Both the position numbers and the translations under genes were made by a program. From contig OX485808.1 in the NCBI GenBank assembly GCA_950295325.1, forward strand, positions 33,252,527-33,316,526: a stretch of 64,000 nt of DNA, given 5' to 3'. This DNA comes from Polytrichum commune. Lineage: Eukaryota; Streptophyta; Polytrichopsida; Polytrichales; Polytrichaceae. The notes beneath the pieces were generated by a model that saw only the letters and a list, made by a program, of their open reading frames with translations, was not told the DNA's origin and ran no database searches. Of the stretch, positions 47,225 to 57,080 are shown in pieces; position 1 is the first letter of the stretch, and every line of letters begins with the position of its first letter.

Positions 47225-49696
47225 GTGAGGAAGGCAGCTAACGCTAAAGCTAGAGAAGATAGAGCAGCAGCCAGAGAGTATAGGAAACAATTACGGGAAA
47301 AGAGAAGAAGTTGGGTGCAACCATTTTTAGACGTAGCAAGGAGGTTTTCAAGTAATGGTTCAGGAGGGAATTTTCAAACACCTGTAGATAAGCCTTCAAC
47401 AAGTGTTGAGAGAGAATTCTTATCCCCAAAAGTTTTATTTTCTGACACGACACCTCGTACCAGTTCACCCACTCCACCATTGTGGACTACCGCCTATGAA
47501 CGTACACCATCTCCTATACTTGACTCAACGGTTTACGCCAATATACAAGGCAACCCATTGTTTACACCTTATACACCATTAATACCCATAGCACAATTAA
47601 TACCTCCTCCCTTACGACCTGTAGTACAACCTGTAGTACCGCTTCCTAATATGGCGGCTAATCCTCCTAGGATCAATAGTGTAGTGAATTTGCCTTATTT
47701 TCAGGGTAGACCAGGAACAGATCCTGATGTCCATGTGAGGAAATTCGAGATTGCATGTGCTGCAAATAGCGTACCTCCAAATAAAATGATGGAAGTATTT
47801 GTAGCAACGTTGCAAGAGAATGCATTCTTATGGTACTCCCGCCAACCACCATTTGCTGACTGGGACGCCCTTAAAAATGCATTTCTTCTCTACTTCAGAC
47901 CCTTGGGGTTTGAAAACAGTCTGATGGAGAGATTGAGGACAATTCGTATGGGTGTAAATGAGGCCGTTGACAGTTATTGGGGAAGAATGAGTGATATATT
48001 GTTGAGAATGGGTGCACACCAAATTCCCAATAATTTCTTAAGAAATATATTCATAGGAGGATTGTACCTTTTTGAGTTAAAACTATATGTGAGAGAGCGA
48101 ACCCCAGCTACTGCACAAAATGCATTTACCTTAGCAAAAGCTTGGGAGGAGTCTCGTGTGGAGGATCAATATACTTTTGAAAATTACAATTATGACCTTT
48201 ACGACCAAACCTTGAAGGATCAGACTTACTATCCTGTTTTACCTTGTCAATCTCTAACATACCCAGGCGCTAAGCCAATGATAGATGCCACCCAATTTAA
48301 ACACCCTAGCGCGGATCTGTTTAAACCACCCAAGATCCTATCAAAACCTCCACTGGTTGGTCAATCTACGTCTCAAGAGTTAGCCTTGATGGATATCACT
48401 AAGAAACTTGCAGATCTAGAAGTCAAGATCACAAGAGGGGCTAACAAAAGACCACCACCAACTGAGGAAATGACTAATGTGTGGTGTAACAATTGTAAGG
48501 GTCATGGTCATTTATCCAATGAGTGCCCCACTCCAAAAAGTCTGAGAACTAAATGTACCTTTTGTGGAGGGAACCATTCAGTCAATGAATGTTGGAATCT
48601 ACCGAGAGGTCGTCCAGTCCATCAGATAGACACCACTCAGTCACGACCTTGGCAACAAGAGCGTATGGACGATATGCCCAACGCGAGTTATAACCCCAAA
48701 AGAAATTTTAACCGTCGGCCAGTGCCTCTTAGTTTTGGGAATCGACCAAGTTGGGGTGAGACCAATCAACCGCCAAATTGGAGGGGTCCTCCATATAACC
48801 CCCGAACCCAAAATTATAAGACACCAATGCCTAACCAAGATGTCGTATGTTTCAGATGTGGAGAAATAGGTCATTATGCAGGGGATTGTCCCAATCCTAG
48901 AAAGATTCAACAATATATCCCATTGTGTGGGAATTGTAAAGAGGCAGGACACCCTACAGTCGAGTGTAGTCGACCCCGGAAGGAAGTTCCTCCATCCGAT
49001 AGGGATTATAAAAAGGGCAAGCATGTGACGATACAAGAGGATGATGAACGAGATCGTAATGTCCATAGAGTTCAACACTCCGAAAGAATAGATGAAGAAG
49101 TGAGTGTAGTGACAACTAGATCCCGAAAACCTCTTTTGATGCAACAAAATGGATCTAGTACTGAGAGATTTAATAAACAACACAGTGATGATGGAACTAG
49201 TCTTACGGAGTATTCACAAGCTCCTTTGATTAGAAATCCAAAGGACAAACCAACCGTGGAACTCAATCCACCACCGATAAATCTACCACCCGTAATAATT
49301 CCCGATGATCCAAAAGTTTCATTACCCACCGTTGTTGTTAACCCTCCAGTTCCAACCCAATTGCCCACGTTACCAACTAATGATTTTTATCCTTATCCGA
49401 AAATATCTATAAGAAATCAGAGACCCAAGGTTAAACCGTCGTCTTCCCGATCATCACGAATGATGATATTGTCGAAGGACCTTAAACCCTATAATATCAT
49501 GGAAGATTTGGATAAGATACAACCAACAATTACAATGAAACAATTATTGGCTGTAGCACCACAATGTCGTAGCTCCTTAAGTTCTTCCATGATACGTAGG
49601 AGGCCTAAACCAGCAACAGTACATGACATTACCTTAAGTAGAGATCCAGGAGCCCCAACCGTTGATGTCATCATAGGAGGTGCTCTTATACCATGA
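47225..49696 (+). CDS. gag: Gag polyprotein with four zinc knuckles
   Basis: The frame is open from 47168 and the listed start is GTG. The first in-frame ATG is 47651, just before the capsid-like domain, so the true start is uncertain. The retrotransposon gag domain (PF03732 type) covers about residues 150-320, with FQGRPGTDPDVHVRKFE and WYSRQPPFADWDALKNAF. Four CCHC knuckles follow: CNNCKGHGHLSNEC (about 420), CTFCGGNHSVNEC (about 444, one residue shorter spacing), CFRCGEIGHYAGDC (about 541) and CGNCKEAGHPTVEC (about 567). Gag packages the element RNA in cytoplasmic particles. The ORF ends in TGA (49694-49696), only ten bases before the protease DTGS codons in the same frame. Confidence 0.9.
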   Translation: MRKAANAKAREDRAAAREYRKQLREKRRSWVQPFLDVARRFSSNGSGGNFQTPVDKPSTSVEREFLSPKVLFSDTTPRTSSPTPPLWTTAYERTPSPILDSTVYANIQGNPLFTPYTPLIPIAQLIPPPLRPVVQPVVPLPNMAANPPRINSVVNLPYFQGRPGTDPDVHVRKFEIACAANSVPPNKMMEVFVATLQENAFLWYSRQPPFADWDALKNAFLLYFRPLGFENSLMERLRTIRMGVNEAVDSYWGRMSDILLRMGAHQIPNNFLRNIFIGGLYLFELKLYVRERTPATAQNAFTLAKAWEESRVEDQYTFENYNYDLYDQTLKDQTYYPVLPCQSLTYPGAKPMIDATQFKHPSADLFKPPKILSKPPLVGQSTSQELALMDITKKLADLEVKITRGANKRPPPTEEMTNVWCNNCKGHGHLSNECPTPKSLRTKCTFCGGNHSVNECWNLPRGRPVHQIDTTQSRPWQQERMDDMPNASYNPKRNFNRRPVPLSFGNRPSWGETNQPPNWRGPPYNPRTQNYKTPMPNQDVVCFRCGEIGHYAGDCPNPRKIQQYIPLCGNCKEAGHPTVECSRPRKEVPPSDRDYKKGKHVTIQEDDERDRNVHRVQHSERIDEEVSVVTTRSRKPLLMQQNGSSTERFNKQHSDDGTSLTEYSQAPLIRNPKDKPTVELNPPPINLPPVIIPDDPKVSLPTVVVNPPVPTQLPTLPTNDFYPYPKISIRNQRPKVKPSSSRSSRMMILSKDLKPYNIMEDLDKIQPTITMKQLLAVAPQCRSSLSSSMIRRRPKPATVHDITLSRDPGAPTVDVIIGGALIP

Positions 49697-50299
49697 TTCC
49701 AAATCGACACAGGATCAAGTGTCAATTTGATGAATGTTGAAACCATGAATGAATTAGGGATATCCAATGTAGTCTCTACTACCATTATTTTAAAAATGGC
49801 AAACAGCAGCCGAGTAAAGCCTCTAGGAGTCTTAGAACAGATCCCGACCCTTGTTGCTAACATTGAATATAAAATTGATTATGTGGTCTTTAAAACAATG
49901 GACGGTGTTCAGTCTTACCCAGGTCTTCTTGGACGTACGTGGTTGTTGGATGCACACGCCAAGGAAGACTAGGGAAAGGGTACACTGACAATTGGTAGTG
50001 GGTTAAAGAAAATCATTTTACCTTTGTTCCCTACCCAATATCATGGTGAGACTCAGGAAGAGGAAACCGAGTTTACTACGGATGATGGTTATGAAACAGA
50101 GAAAGAGACCACTATGAATAAATCCATACATCATATAAATAATAAGCCGTTTCAATATGCTCCCGTAGGAATGGGAGAATATTTTTGTGCACTTGGTGAC
50201 GGAGATTCTGACGATGCTATTTTAGCATGGCAGAATACATTGCCAGTCAATATGATTCACACCGCGCGTAACTCCGAAAAGCTAGTTTACCTTGTATAG
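49697..50299 (+). pseudogene. pol: Protease and linker, split by stop codons
   Basis: Immediately after the gag TGA, in frame, comes the aspartic protease active site IDTGSSVNLM (from about 49,703), then the family flap and LLGRTWLLDAHAKED, where TAG (49970-49972) replaces the Trp usual in related elements. The frame stays open until another TAG (50297-50299). The retropepsin-type protease would cut Gag-Pol. All three stops are in the frame shared with gag and with RT-IN. Either they are nonsense mutations or this element needs repeated readthrough; the former is more likely. Confidence 0.85.
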
Positions 50300-53191
50300 A
50301 AAGAGACAAAGTCCAAAACATTGGTTAAGGATGAATTAGCTGAGAAATGGGAGTCTACGATGTTTGAGTCTAATCAGCCCGTGAAGAATTACGTGGTTAA
50401 GAATGTGTGTAAAGATATGAACTTGAGTGATGATGACACACCTCGCATTATCAAAGTATATGAGAAAATCACGGGTGATGAGTGGAAATTTTGGAGAGAT
50501 TTCTTTAAAAAGAACATTAAAGTCTTTGCCTGGACGTATAAAGATTTGAGAGGAGTACCCCCGGAGATTTGTGAGCATAAGATTGTATTGGAGGAGGGAA
50601 CAACTCCTGTCCGACAAAGACAATACAGAATGAATCCGAAATATTCCTTATTGGTTAAGGAAGAGGTTGACAAATTGTTGGAAGTCGGTATTATTTATCC
50701 AGTCCCGTATAGTGAATGGGTATCACCCATAGTCGTAGTGCCCAAGAAAAATGGTAAACTACGAATATGTGTGGACTATCGGAAGTTGAATAGTGTCACG
50801 AGGAAAGACTATTTTCCTCTTCCCTTTACGGATAGCATGTTAGATGGAGTGGCAGGTTATGATTGTTATTCCTTTATGGATGGGTTTTCAGGATACAACC
50901 AAATTTCAATATATCCACCCCACCGTCCCCTAACTGCTTTTACCACACCTTGGGGCATATTTGCATATGCCCGTATGCCATTTGGTATGTGTAACTCCCC
51001 TGGAACTTTCTCCAGATTAGGAGTTAACACATTTCAGAAATATCTCCATCGTACGATGGAAGTCTTTTTGGATGACTTTGCAGTTTATAGCACTAAAGAG
51101 AAACATGCCCTACACCTTCAGGAATGTTTCGATGAGTGTATGAAAGTCGGGATTTCTATCAATACGGCTAAGTCCGTATTCCTAGTACCCTTTGGCAGGT
51201 TAGTAGACCATATAATATCTAAGCAAGGAGTTGCTACCGACCCAGAGAAAATTGCAATTATTGCTTCATTGCCTATACCTACCACAGTTTCAGAAGTCAA
51301 GGGATTCTTAGGACACACATGCTATTATCGTCGTTTCATTTTTCGTTATTCCGTCATTGCTATGCCACTGACTGAATTGCTAAAAAGAACCGATACCCCT
51401 CCTGTGTGGACTCAAGCATGTACGGAAGCCTTTAACACTCTTAAAAAGAAATTAATTTCTGCTCCAATATTAGTTGCTCCTAATTGGGAAAAGGACTTCG
51501 AAGTATATGTAGATGCATCGAACGTTGCCGTAGGTGCGGTCTTAAGTCAAAAGGACGAGAAAGGTCATGACCACCCTATATACTTTGCTAGTCGTCAGCT
51601 AGTCCAAGCAGAGCGTAACTATACAGTCACGGAGAGAGAAGCCTTAGGAATGATCTTCTCAGTACAAAAATTCAGACATTACCTATTAGGGTATAAGTTC
51701 GTATTCCACGTAGATCATGATGCCCTAAAATACATGATAAACAAACCCCAATTGAGTGGAAGGATAGCTAGATGGGTTTTACTGTTACAAGAGTTCAATT
51801 TTACTATTCAAGTTCGACCTGGTAAGAGTCATGCTAATGCAGACCACTTATCACGGTTAAGTGATGCATTAGGCACCGAACCCATTGATGACTCCTTCCC
51901 CGATGTTGAATTATTCTTTATAGAAAAGATGTCTCCTGAGTACGCTGAGATAATTGACTATTTGCAAACCAACACATTTCCCGAGGGTCTTTCTAAGAAA
52001 CAACAACAGCGGTTAATATTTAAAACGGCTCCATATTCCATCATTGCCGATACCTTATATAAGAAGGGCAAAGATGGTGTATTGAGACGATGCATTATGA
52101 GCTCAGAAATACCCTTAATTTTACAAGGATGTCATAGTGACCCAGCGGGAGGGCATTTTGCAGGCAATGTCACTGCTAGGAAGGTCTTACAAGCCGGGTA
52201 TTGGTGGCCTACCTTATTTAATGATTGTGTCATTTATGCTAGACAGTGTGATGTTTGTCAAAGAGTGGGCAAGCCTACAGAAACTTCGGCAATGCCATTA
52301 CACCCTATCCTAGCATTAGCACCCTTTGAGAAATGGGGAATTGATTTTGTTGGTCCAATTAACCCTCCTAGTAAAAGTGGCCATCATCGTTATATTTTAG
52401 TTGCCACAGACTACGCCACTAAATGGGCTGAGGTTGAAGCCACTAAACGCGATGACAAAGAAACAGTTGCTAAATTTCTCAAAACCAACATATTTTCACG
52501 TTTTGGATGCCCACGAGAGTTGATTAGTGATAGAGGCACTCATTTTGTTAACGATGTCATTGAATTGTTAACAGAGAAATATAAAATCAAACATCGACTC
52601 ACAACACCATACCACCCGAGAGCAAATGGTCAAACAGAAAAGACAAATGGTATCTTGTGTAAAATCATAACAAAAACTGTCCAAGGCTCTATGGTGGATT
52701 GGGATGTTAAGTTACTAGATGCTTTATGGGCATATCGTACAGCTTATAAAGTCACTACAAAATTTACCCCTTTCCAATTGGTGTATGGTCAAGAAGCCAT
52801 CCTACCCATTGAGTTAGAACTACCCTCTTTACGCATAGCATTGGAAGAAAGGCTAGATGATTCGGACTCGTTGCAAGAGCGTATCGCCATGTTAGAGAAA
52901 TTAGATGAAATACGTGGCCAGGCATACCTCAATACGGCCGCAATTCAAAAATGGCGTAAAACTTATTATGACAGCAAAATGAAAAATAAAATTATTGCTG
53001 ATAATGATTTGGTCTTACTATATGATAGCCGATTTCAGAAGTTTCCAGGCAAGTTCAAAATTCGATGGCAAGGACCCTATAAGGTGGTTAAAGCCTACGA
53101 AAATGGATCCTGTGACCTGGAAGATTTCCAAGGACGGCCATTAGCTACCCGCATTAATGGGAATCGTCTGAAAGTATACCACACTAACTGA
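50300..53191 (+). CDS. pol: RT-RNase H-integrase part of Pol
   Basis: An uninterrupted 956-codon stretch counted from a TTG at 50321; it has no good start of its own and would be made as Gag-Pol. RT shows CVDYRKLN, YSFMDGFSGYNQI with the first catalytic Asp, MPFGMCNSPGTF, and VFLDDFAVYS as the catalytic Asp-Asp pair (about 249). RNase H has VYVDAS, TEREAL and HVDHDALKY (about 397-470). Integrase has the HHCC zinc region (GGHFAGNV to QCDVCQRVGK, about 603-650) and the D-D-E core (GIDFVGP about 673, ISDRGTHF about 735, GQTEKTNG about 771). The C-terminus ends RWQGPYKVV...LKVYH without a chromodomain. All catalytic residues I can check are present. Confidence 0.95.
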   Translation, partial: KETKSKTLVKDELAEKWESTMFESNQPVKNYVVKNVCKDMNLSDDDTPRIIKVYEKITGDEWKFWRDFFKKNIKVFAWTYKDLRGVPPEICEHKIVLEEGTTPVRQRQYRMNPKYSLLVKEEVDKLLEVGIIYPVPYSEWVSPIVVVPKKNGKLRICVDYRKLNSVTRKDYFPLPFTDSMLDGVAGYDCYSFMDGFSGYNQISIYPPHRPLTAFTTPWGIFAYARMPFGMCNSPGTFSRLGVNTFQKYLHRTMEVFLDDFAVYSTKEKHALHLQECFDECMKVGISINTAKSVFLVPFGRLVDHIISKQGVATDPEKIAIIASLPIPTTVSEVKGFLGHTCYYRRFIFRYSVIAMPLTELLKRTDTPPVWTQACTEAFNTLKKKLISAPILVAPNWEKDFEVYVDASNVAVGAVLSQKDEKGHDHPIYFASRQLVQAERNYTVTEREALGMIFSVQKFRHYLLGYKFVFHVDHDALKYMINKPQLSGRIARWVLLLQEFNFTIQVRPGKSHANADHLSRLSDALGTEPIDDSFPDVELFFIEKMSPEYAEIIDYLQTNTFPEGLSKKQQQRLIFKTAPYSIIADTLYKKGKDGVLRRCIMSSEIPLILQGCHSDPAGGHFAGNVTARKVLQAGYWWPTLFNDCVIYARQCDVCQRVGKPTETSAMPLHPILALAPFEKWGIDFVGPINPPSKSGHHRYILVATDYATKWAEVEATKRDDKETVAKFLKTNIFSRFGCPRELISDRGTHFVNDVIELLTEKYKIKHRLTTPYHPRANGQTEKTNGILCKIITKTVQGSMVDWDVKLLDALWAYRTAYKVTTKFTPFQLVYGQEAILPIELELPSLRIALEERLDDSDSLQERIAMLEKLDEIRGQAYLNTAAIQKWRKTYYDSKMKNKIIADNDLVLLYDSRFQKFPGKFKIRWQGPYKVVKAYENGSCDLEDFQGRPLATRINGNRLKVYHTN

Positions 53192-53212
53192 GGACAGTTA
53201 GTATCATTAAGT

Positions 53213-53223
53213 AGGAGGAGGGG
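53213..53223 (+). promoter_or_regulatory. Internal polypurine tract just after pol
   Basis: AGGAGGAGGGG lies 22 nt downstream of the pol stop codon. It is a better polypurine tract than the sequence before the 3' LTR, where only AAAAAGGTTAGCGTGGGG is found. It may be an internal plus-strand primer or a relic of an ancestral 3' end. Confidence 0.4.
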
Positions 53224-54151
53224 TACATAAGTAAAATTAATATGTCGTAACATAGTCAATTAATTTTTTTGATATTATGTACTATAGTTAGGAGTTAATT
53301 AAGGCTAAGCCCTTAATGAAAATGTGAACTAAATTAAGGGTTAGGTCTAGAGTTTAAAACTACTAAGTATTAGAATCCTAGTACCATGTAAGTTAGAATT
53401 TGGTGTGTACAACCCATAAATGGCCATAATCTAAAGGAAGTAGGCGATAAGTAGAATTGGCCATAAACGGGATAGTAAGCTTAGATACGGCCATAACCAT
53501 AATAACAGAATGTGAGACTCATACACAAGTGAGTGAGCTAAGAAGTCGAAGTGACGCCAGATTCGGGTAAAATCTGATCATTGCTCATCAAGAAAGGCAA
53601 TTGGCAACTGAATCATCATGGCAAGTAGCTGCGAAATGGAAGTGGCCATCATCTTGACGTTCAGGTGAACGCCTAGGCGGCGCAACCCAAGACGTCACAT
53701 TGCAACGAACAGGCTATAGACAGTGCAGCTGCATGAGAGCAGTCTGAGGGCAAATTTGAGTAAGTGAGCTTGAAATCAGCAGGGTAGAGTCTAAGCAAGC
53801 TTGAACGCCAGGTCTTAGTTGGAGTGCGCACATTGTTGCTGGGTGAGAATGCTGAGGGAGAATTCTGGACCTTGAGCGTTGAGCAAACTGCTGCAAGTTG
53901 GAGTGAGAGATTGGCAATAGACTGAAGTTGAGAGTGCAAGAGGGCAACCTGAGAGAAAAATTTGAACAAGTTAGGTTGAGTCTGAAGGAGCTGGGTATAG
54001 TTTGAGTGCGCTCGCCATTGCCGAGAGTAGAAGTTAGTGTCTGTATCAGGAGCGCTAGGCAATCGCCAGAGTTGAATGTGAGAAATTGGCAAGAGAGTGT
54101 GTGAGGAAATCGCAGTGAGTTACAGATTGGTTGAAAGGAGAGGCAAGTCCA
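53224..54151 (+). other. Non-coding spacer between pol and the extra ORF
   Basis: About 930 bp with no plus-strand ORF. Compositionally like the LTR (GAGTGAG, GGCAAT, GCCGAGAG words). It could hold the promoter or splice acceptor needed to express the downstream ORF. A 139-codon minus-strand frame (53,673-54,092) has no recognised features. Confidence 0.5.
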
Positions 54152-57043
54152 ATGGCAGGACCATCAAAGGAGGGAAGAAAGAGAGGAACCTTGCTCATTG
54201 AACCACTTTCATTTGATCAGATCCCTGAGGAGTTTAAGGAGAAAATTAGAGAGAAGGAGTCTCATTTGAAATCAGCAGGGTTATGGGAATTCGTCACCCA
54301 GTTGGAGATTCCGTGGCCATGGCCTGCTGACTTAGCAGAATTTGTGCTATCTGCTGGAGCGAGCGATTTTCGGGAGGTGCGAGTGCGCGATCAGTTAATT
54401 CGCCTAGAGACGGAGGCAATAGCCCAGGTGACCACTTTGCCTGGAGGCGACAGCGGCTCAGTGGCGGAAGCATGCAGGGCAATTGACGCTCCGGAGTGGG
54501 GAGTGGTTTTCGAAACTGGCCAGTTGGCATTCAACGTCCGAAAACAAGGCTGGGACCTGCAGAAGGCGGTGTCGCCCTGGCGAGAGTGGCTATTGCTTGT
54601 GCATCAGCGCATTGAGCTCGAGCGAGATGGCAATTTTATGGAGCATTGTGTAGTCTGTGCGGCATTGGCAGCTTGGATTAGAGGTACCAAGTTTAATTGG
54701 GCGGAGGAAGTGAGGTTGAGAATCAAGGAAGAAGTTGAGAAAGGCAAGTGTCTGCGACCTGTACCTTTGAGATCTGCTGGGTATATAGGCATGTTGTGTC
54801 AATTGTCCTTTAGCCCTAACACGTCTTTGGCTACTCGTCGGTCAGTTGCCCCGTTCTTACCTCGACCTGCTGGGTTTGTCATGGAAGAGCCCATGCCTCC
54901 TGTCTATAGCCCCTTCAATAGTCCTGAACCTCCTGTTATTTTAGAGGAGTATATAGAGTTACATGGCGAGAGTCCAAAAGGGTTAGAGTCTAAGGGATTC
55001 AGCCTACCATGGAAGGAGGGCTCGCCATTACCAACTTACATGCCAACTGTAAAGACTGAGTGGCAGGAGAGGATGGCGATAGTCATGCAGGAATTAGAGA
55101 GTCAGAAGAGGTTAGTGGAGAGACAACAAGAGGAATTAAGTTTAGCCAACGAAAAGGCATCTCAATTGACCAGAGAGAATTCAACATTGACTAAGTCTGT
55201 CCAGCAGTTGTCAGAGAGCCTTCGCCACCTAGAGGATGAACAGAAAAAATGGCAAGTAAAATATGGCGAGGTAGAGTCTGTGACCAGTCAGCTGTTGAGA
55301 GAGAAAGAAGACTGGGAGAAAAGTAAAAATGATTTTTCCAAAGAGAGAGCCGAGTGGCTGAATTTGAAAGGGAGACAGGAAAAGGCCATAGCCACTAAAT
55401 CGGCCAAAGTCAAGAGTTTAGAAACTCAGGTACGAGCCTTTTTGACAAATGAGAAAGAGGTAATGGACCTACAACAACAGGTTAAGGGTCTGAAATCCTT
55501 GTCAGAGGCACAGGCCGAAAAGGTAGAGTCTTTGGGAAGGAAGGTTGATAGGGTGAAGTCGGGACTGTGGGCTATAGAGAGTGCATGTCTGCCTTATCAC
55601 AGTCTGTACAAGAGTTATGAGTTACAGAGGGATATTTTCTTCATAGCCTATGACCTGAAACCATCCCAGGTGTTAGAGCCAATAGTGTTTGAAAGGCTAT
55701 GGGAGGAGGTTGTGAGAGAGAATCATGAGAATCTGTTGACAGAAATCCTAGTGAGAGGTGAGCTCAAATTACGCGACTTATTCAAAGGATTTCAGATCAT
55801 TGTCGATTTGGGAGTCCACGTCTTTTTGTACTACAGCCAGTTGGAGTTATCCTTAAACAAGAGGAGGCAATTAGCTGCTGAGGTAGAGGCAAGTCAGCCT
55901 ACTCGCCTGGTTGACTTGCACCAGTGGAATCAGGCTGTTACTACAGCCATGGCTATATGCCCACCCATGTTGTTGCAGTCATGGCGGGCCCAACTTGAGA
56001 GGATGATTGCCAGCCTGGACAGCGACACCTACCTTCAGGCGGTGATGGATGCGGCCTCGGAGAGGTTGGCAATCAGCAAGCAGCTGGACATTGGAGCTGG
56101 CCAATACCAACTCAAATTTGACCAGATGAAGGAGCGATTAACAAGAAGCTTGCAGGCTATCGCCCAGCTAGGTGGCCAAATTCAAATACAATTGCAGAAT
56201 CAAGTCACATTTTTCCTACCCCCGGCTTATCTGGTGCAAAGGGCGTTACAACCAACGAGGAGACCACCGATCTCACCCTTGGCGCACCAGTACTTGGGCA
56301 ACTACTCAGCCCTGTTCGATTTTGACATTGAGGAGCCCATTCCTAGTTGGAAAGCTTTTGATTGGATTTTTGAGGATGTAGGCTTGTCGAGGCAAATCAG
56401 CACTCGACCGGAAGAGGCGCATGACGTTGTTTACAGGAGGATTTGCCATGGTTGGAGTCCGACACCTCCTGTGACTGTCACTAATGACCCCAGATTTTGC
56501 GACTGTCTGAGGCGCTGGAAATGGCCACCACAGGCACTCCTTGATAGCCTAGAATATAATTGGCCAGTGATCCCTGGAAACTTCATGACGGCTCAAGACT
56601 GCTACGAGTCTTACATGCAATTCTCATACGAGCATCGGGAGCACCAAGACCCAGTCTGCTTCCGAGCGGCTATTTTCACAGCAATCTTGGGATTCTGGTG
56701 TAAGAAGTATGAATTTGTGTATAATGTAAACCTGCTGAGTAAGGCTAATCGGGAGGCAATGTTCTTCACCAAGATCAACTACAACTCAGCTAGGTGGTAC
56801 CGTTGTCTGGAGGCCATGTGCGCAACGTATTTTATCATTGGGCCTCACCACAGTTTGGTGAATGAGTTCGGCGCTACCCGCTACGGAGTAATCAGTCGAG
56901 CCTTGAAGAATCAGAGGCTGACATTAAACACTGTGGTCCCACAAGAGGAGGTAATGGCCCCAGGCTATGTGGAAGACTATGGGCCATCATCTCAAAGACA
57001 ATACAAGAAGCTCGGACCAGATGGCAAGAGGCTGAAGCGGTAG
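54152..57043 (+). CDS. 963-residue extra ORF of the gypsy element
   Basis: ATG at 54152 (codon context AATGGCAGG) to TAG at 57043, intact in contrast to gag-pol. The N-terminal 40-220 region (DLAEFVLSAGASDF, VRVRDQLIRLETEAIAQVTTLPGG) resembles the putative plant transposon protein domain found in ORFs of some plant LTR elements (PF20167 type); that is from memory. Residues about 307-470 form a long coiled coil (MQELESQKRLVERQQEELSL and onward heptads). The C-terminal 300 residues are Trp- and Tyr-rich and globular (FCDCLRRWKWPPQALLDSLE), ending in a basic tail GPDGKRLKR. No signal peptide or membrane span is visible, so it does not look like an envelope-type protein. Role unknown; capsid-like or nucleic-acid-binding are guesses. 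Confidence 0.85.
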   Translation: MAGPSKEGRKRGTLLIEPLSFDQIPEEFKEKIREKESHLKSAGLWEFVTQLEIPWPWPADLAEFVLSAGASDFREVRVRDQLIRLETEAIAQVTTLPGGDSGSVAEACRAIDAPEWGVVFETGQLAFNVRKQGWDLQKAVSPWREWLLLVHQRIELERDGNFMEHCVVCAALAAWIRGTKFNWAEEVRLRIKEEVEKGKCLRPVPLRSAGYIGMLCQLSFSPNTSLATRRSVAPFLPRPAGFVMEEPMPPVYSPFNSPEPPVILEEYIELHGESPKGLESKGFSLPWKEGSPLPTYMPTVKTEWQERMAIVMQELESQKRLVERQQEELSLANEKASQLTRENSTLTKSVQQLSESLRHLEDEQKKWQVKYGEVESVTSQLLREKEDWEKSKNDFSKERAEWLNLKGRQEKAIATKSAKVKSLETQVRAFLTNEKEVMDLQQQVKGLKSLSEAQAEKVESLGRKVDRVKSGLWAIESACLPYHSLYKSYELQRDIFFIAYDLKPSQVLEPIVFERLWEEVVRENHENLLTEILVRGELKLRDLFKGFQIIVDLGVHVFLYYSQLELSLNKRRQLAAEVEASQPTRLVDLHQWNQAVTTAMAICPPMLLQSWRAQLERMIASLDSDTYLQAVMDAASERLAISKQLDIGAGQYQLKFDQMKERLTRSLQAIAQLGGQIQIQLQNQVTFFLPPAYLVQRALQPTRRPPISPLAHQYLGNYSALFDFDIEEPIPSWKAFDWIFEDVGLSRQISTRPEEAHDVVYRRICHGWSPTPPVTVTNDPRFCDCLRRWKWPPQALLDSLEYNWPVIPGNFMTAQDCYESYMQFSYEHREHQDPVCFRAAIFTAILGFWCKKYEFVYNVNLLSKANREAMFFTKINYNSARWYRCLEAMCATYFIIGPHHSLVNEFGATRYGVISRALKNQRLTLNTVVPQEEVMAPGYVEDYGPSSQRQYKKLGPDGKRLKR

Positions 57044-57080
57044 AGTTTTTGCGAGACGCAAAAAGGTTAGCGTGGGGCTA
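57044..57080 (+). promoter_or_regulatory. 3' junction, weak polypurine tract
   Basis: The 37 nt between the extra ORF and the 3' LTR contain CAAAAAGGTTAGCGTGGGG, the only purine-rich stretch available to prime plus-strand synthesis; it is interrupted by pyrimidines. Confidence 0.4.

Noticed and set aside
54152-57043. Envelope-like glycoprotein for the extra gypsy ORF
   Set aside because: No signal peptide, no convincing membrane span and a long soluble coiled coil.
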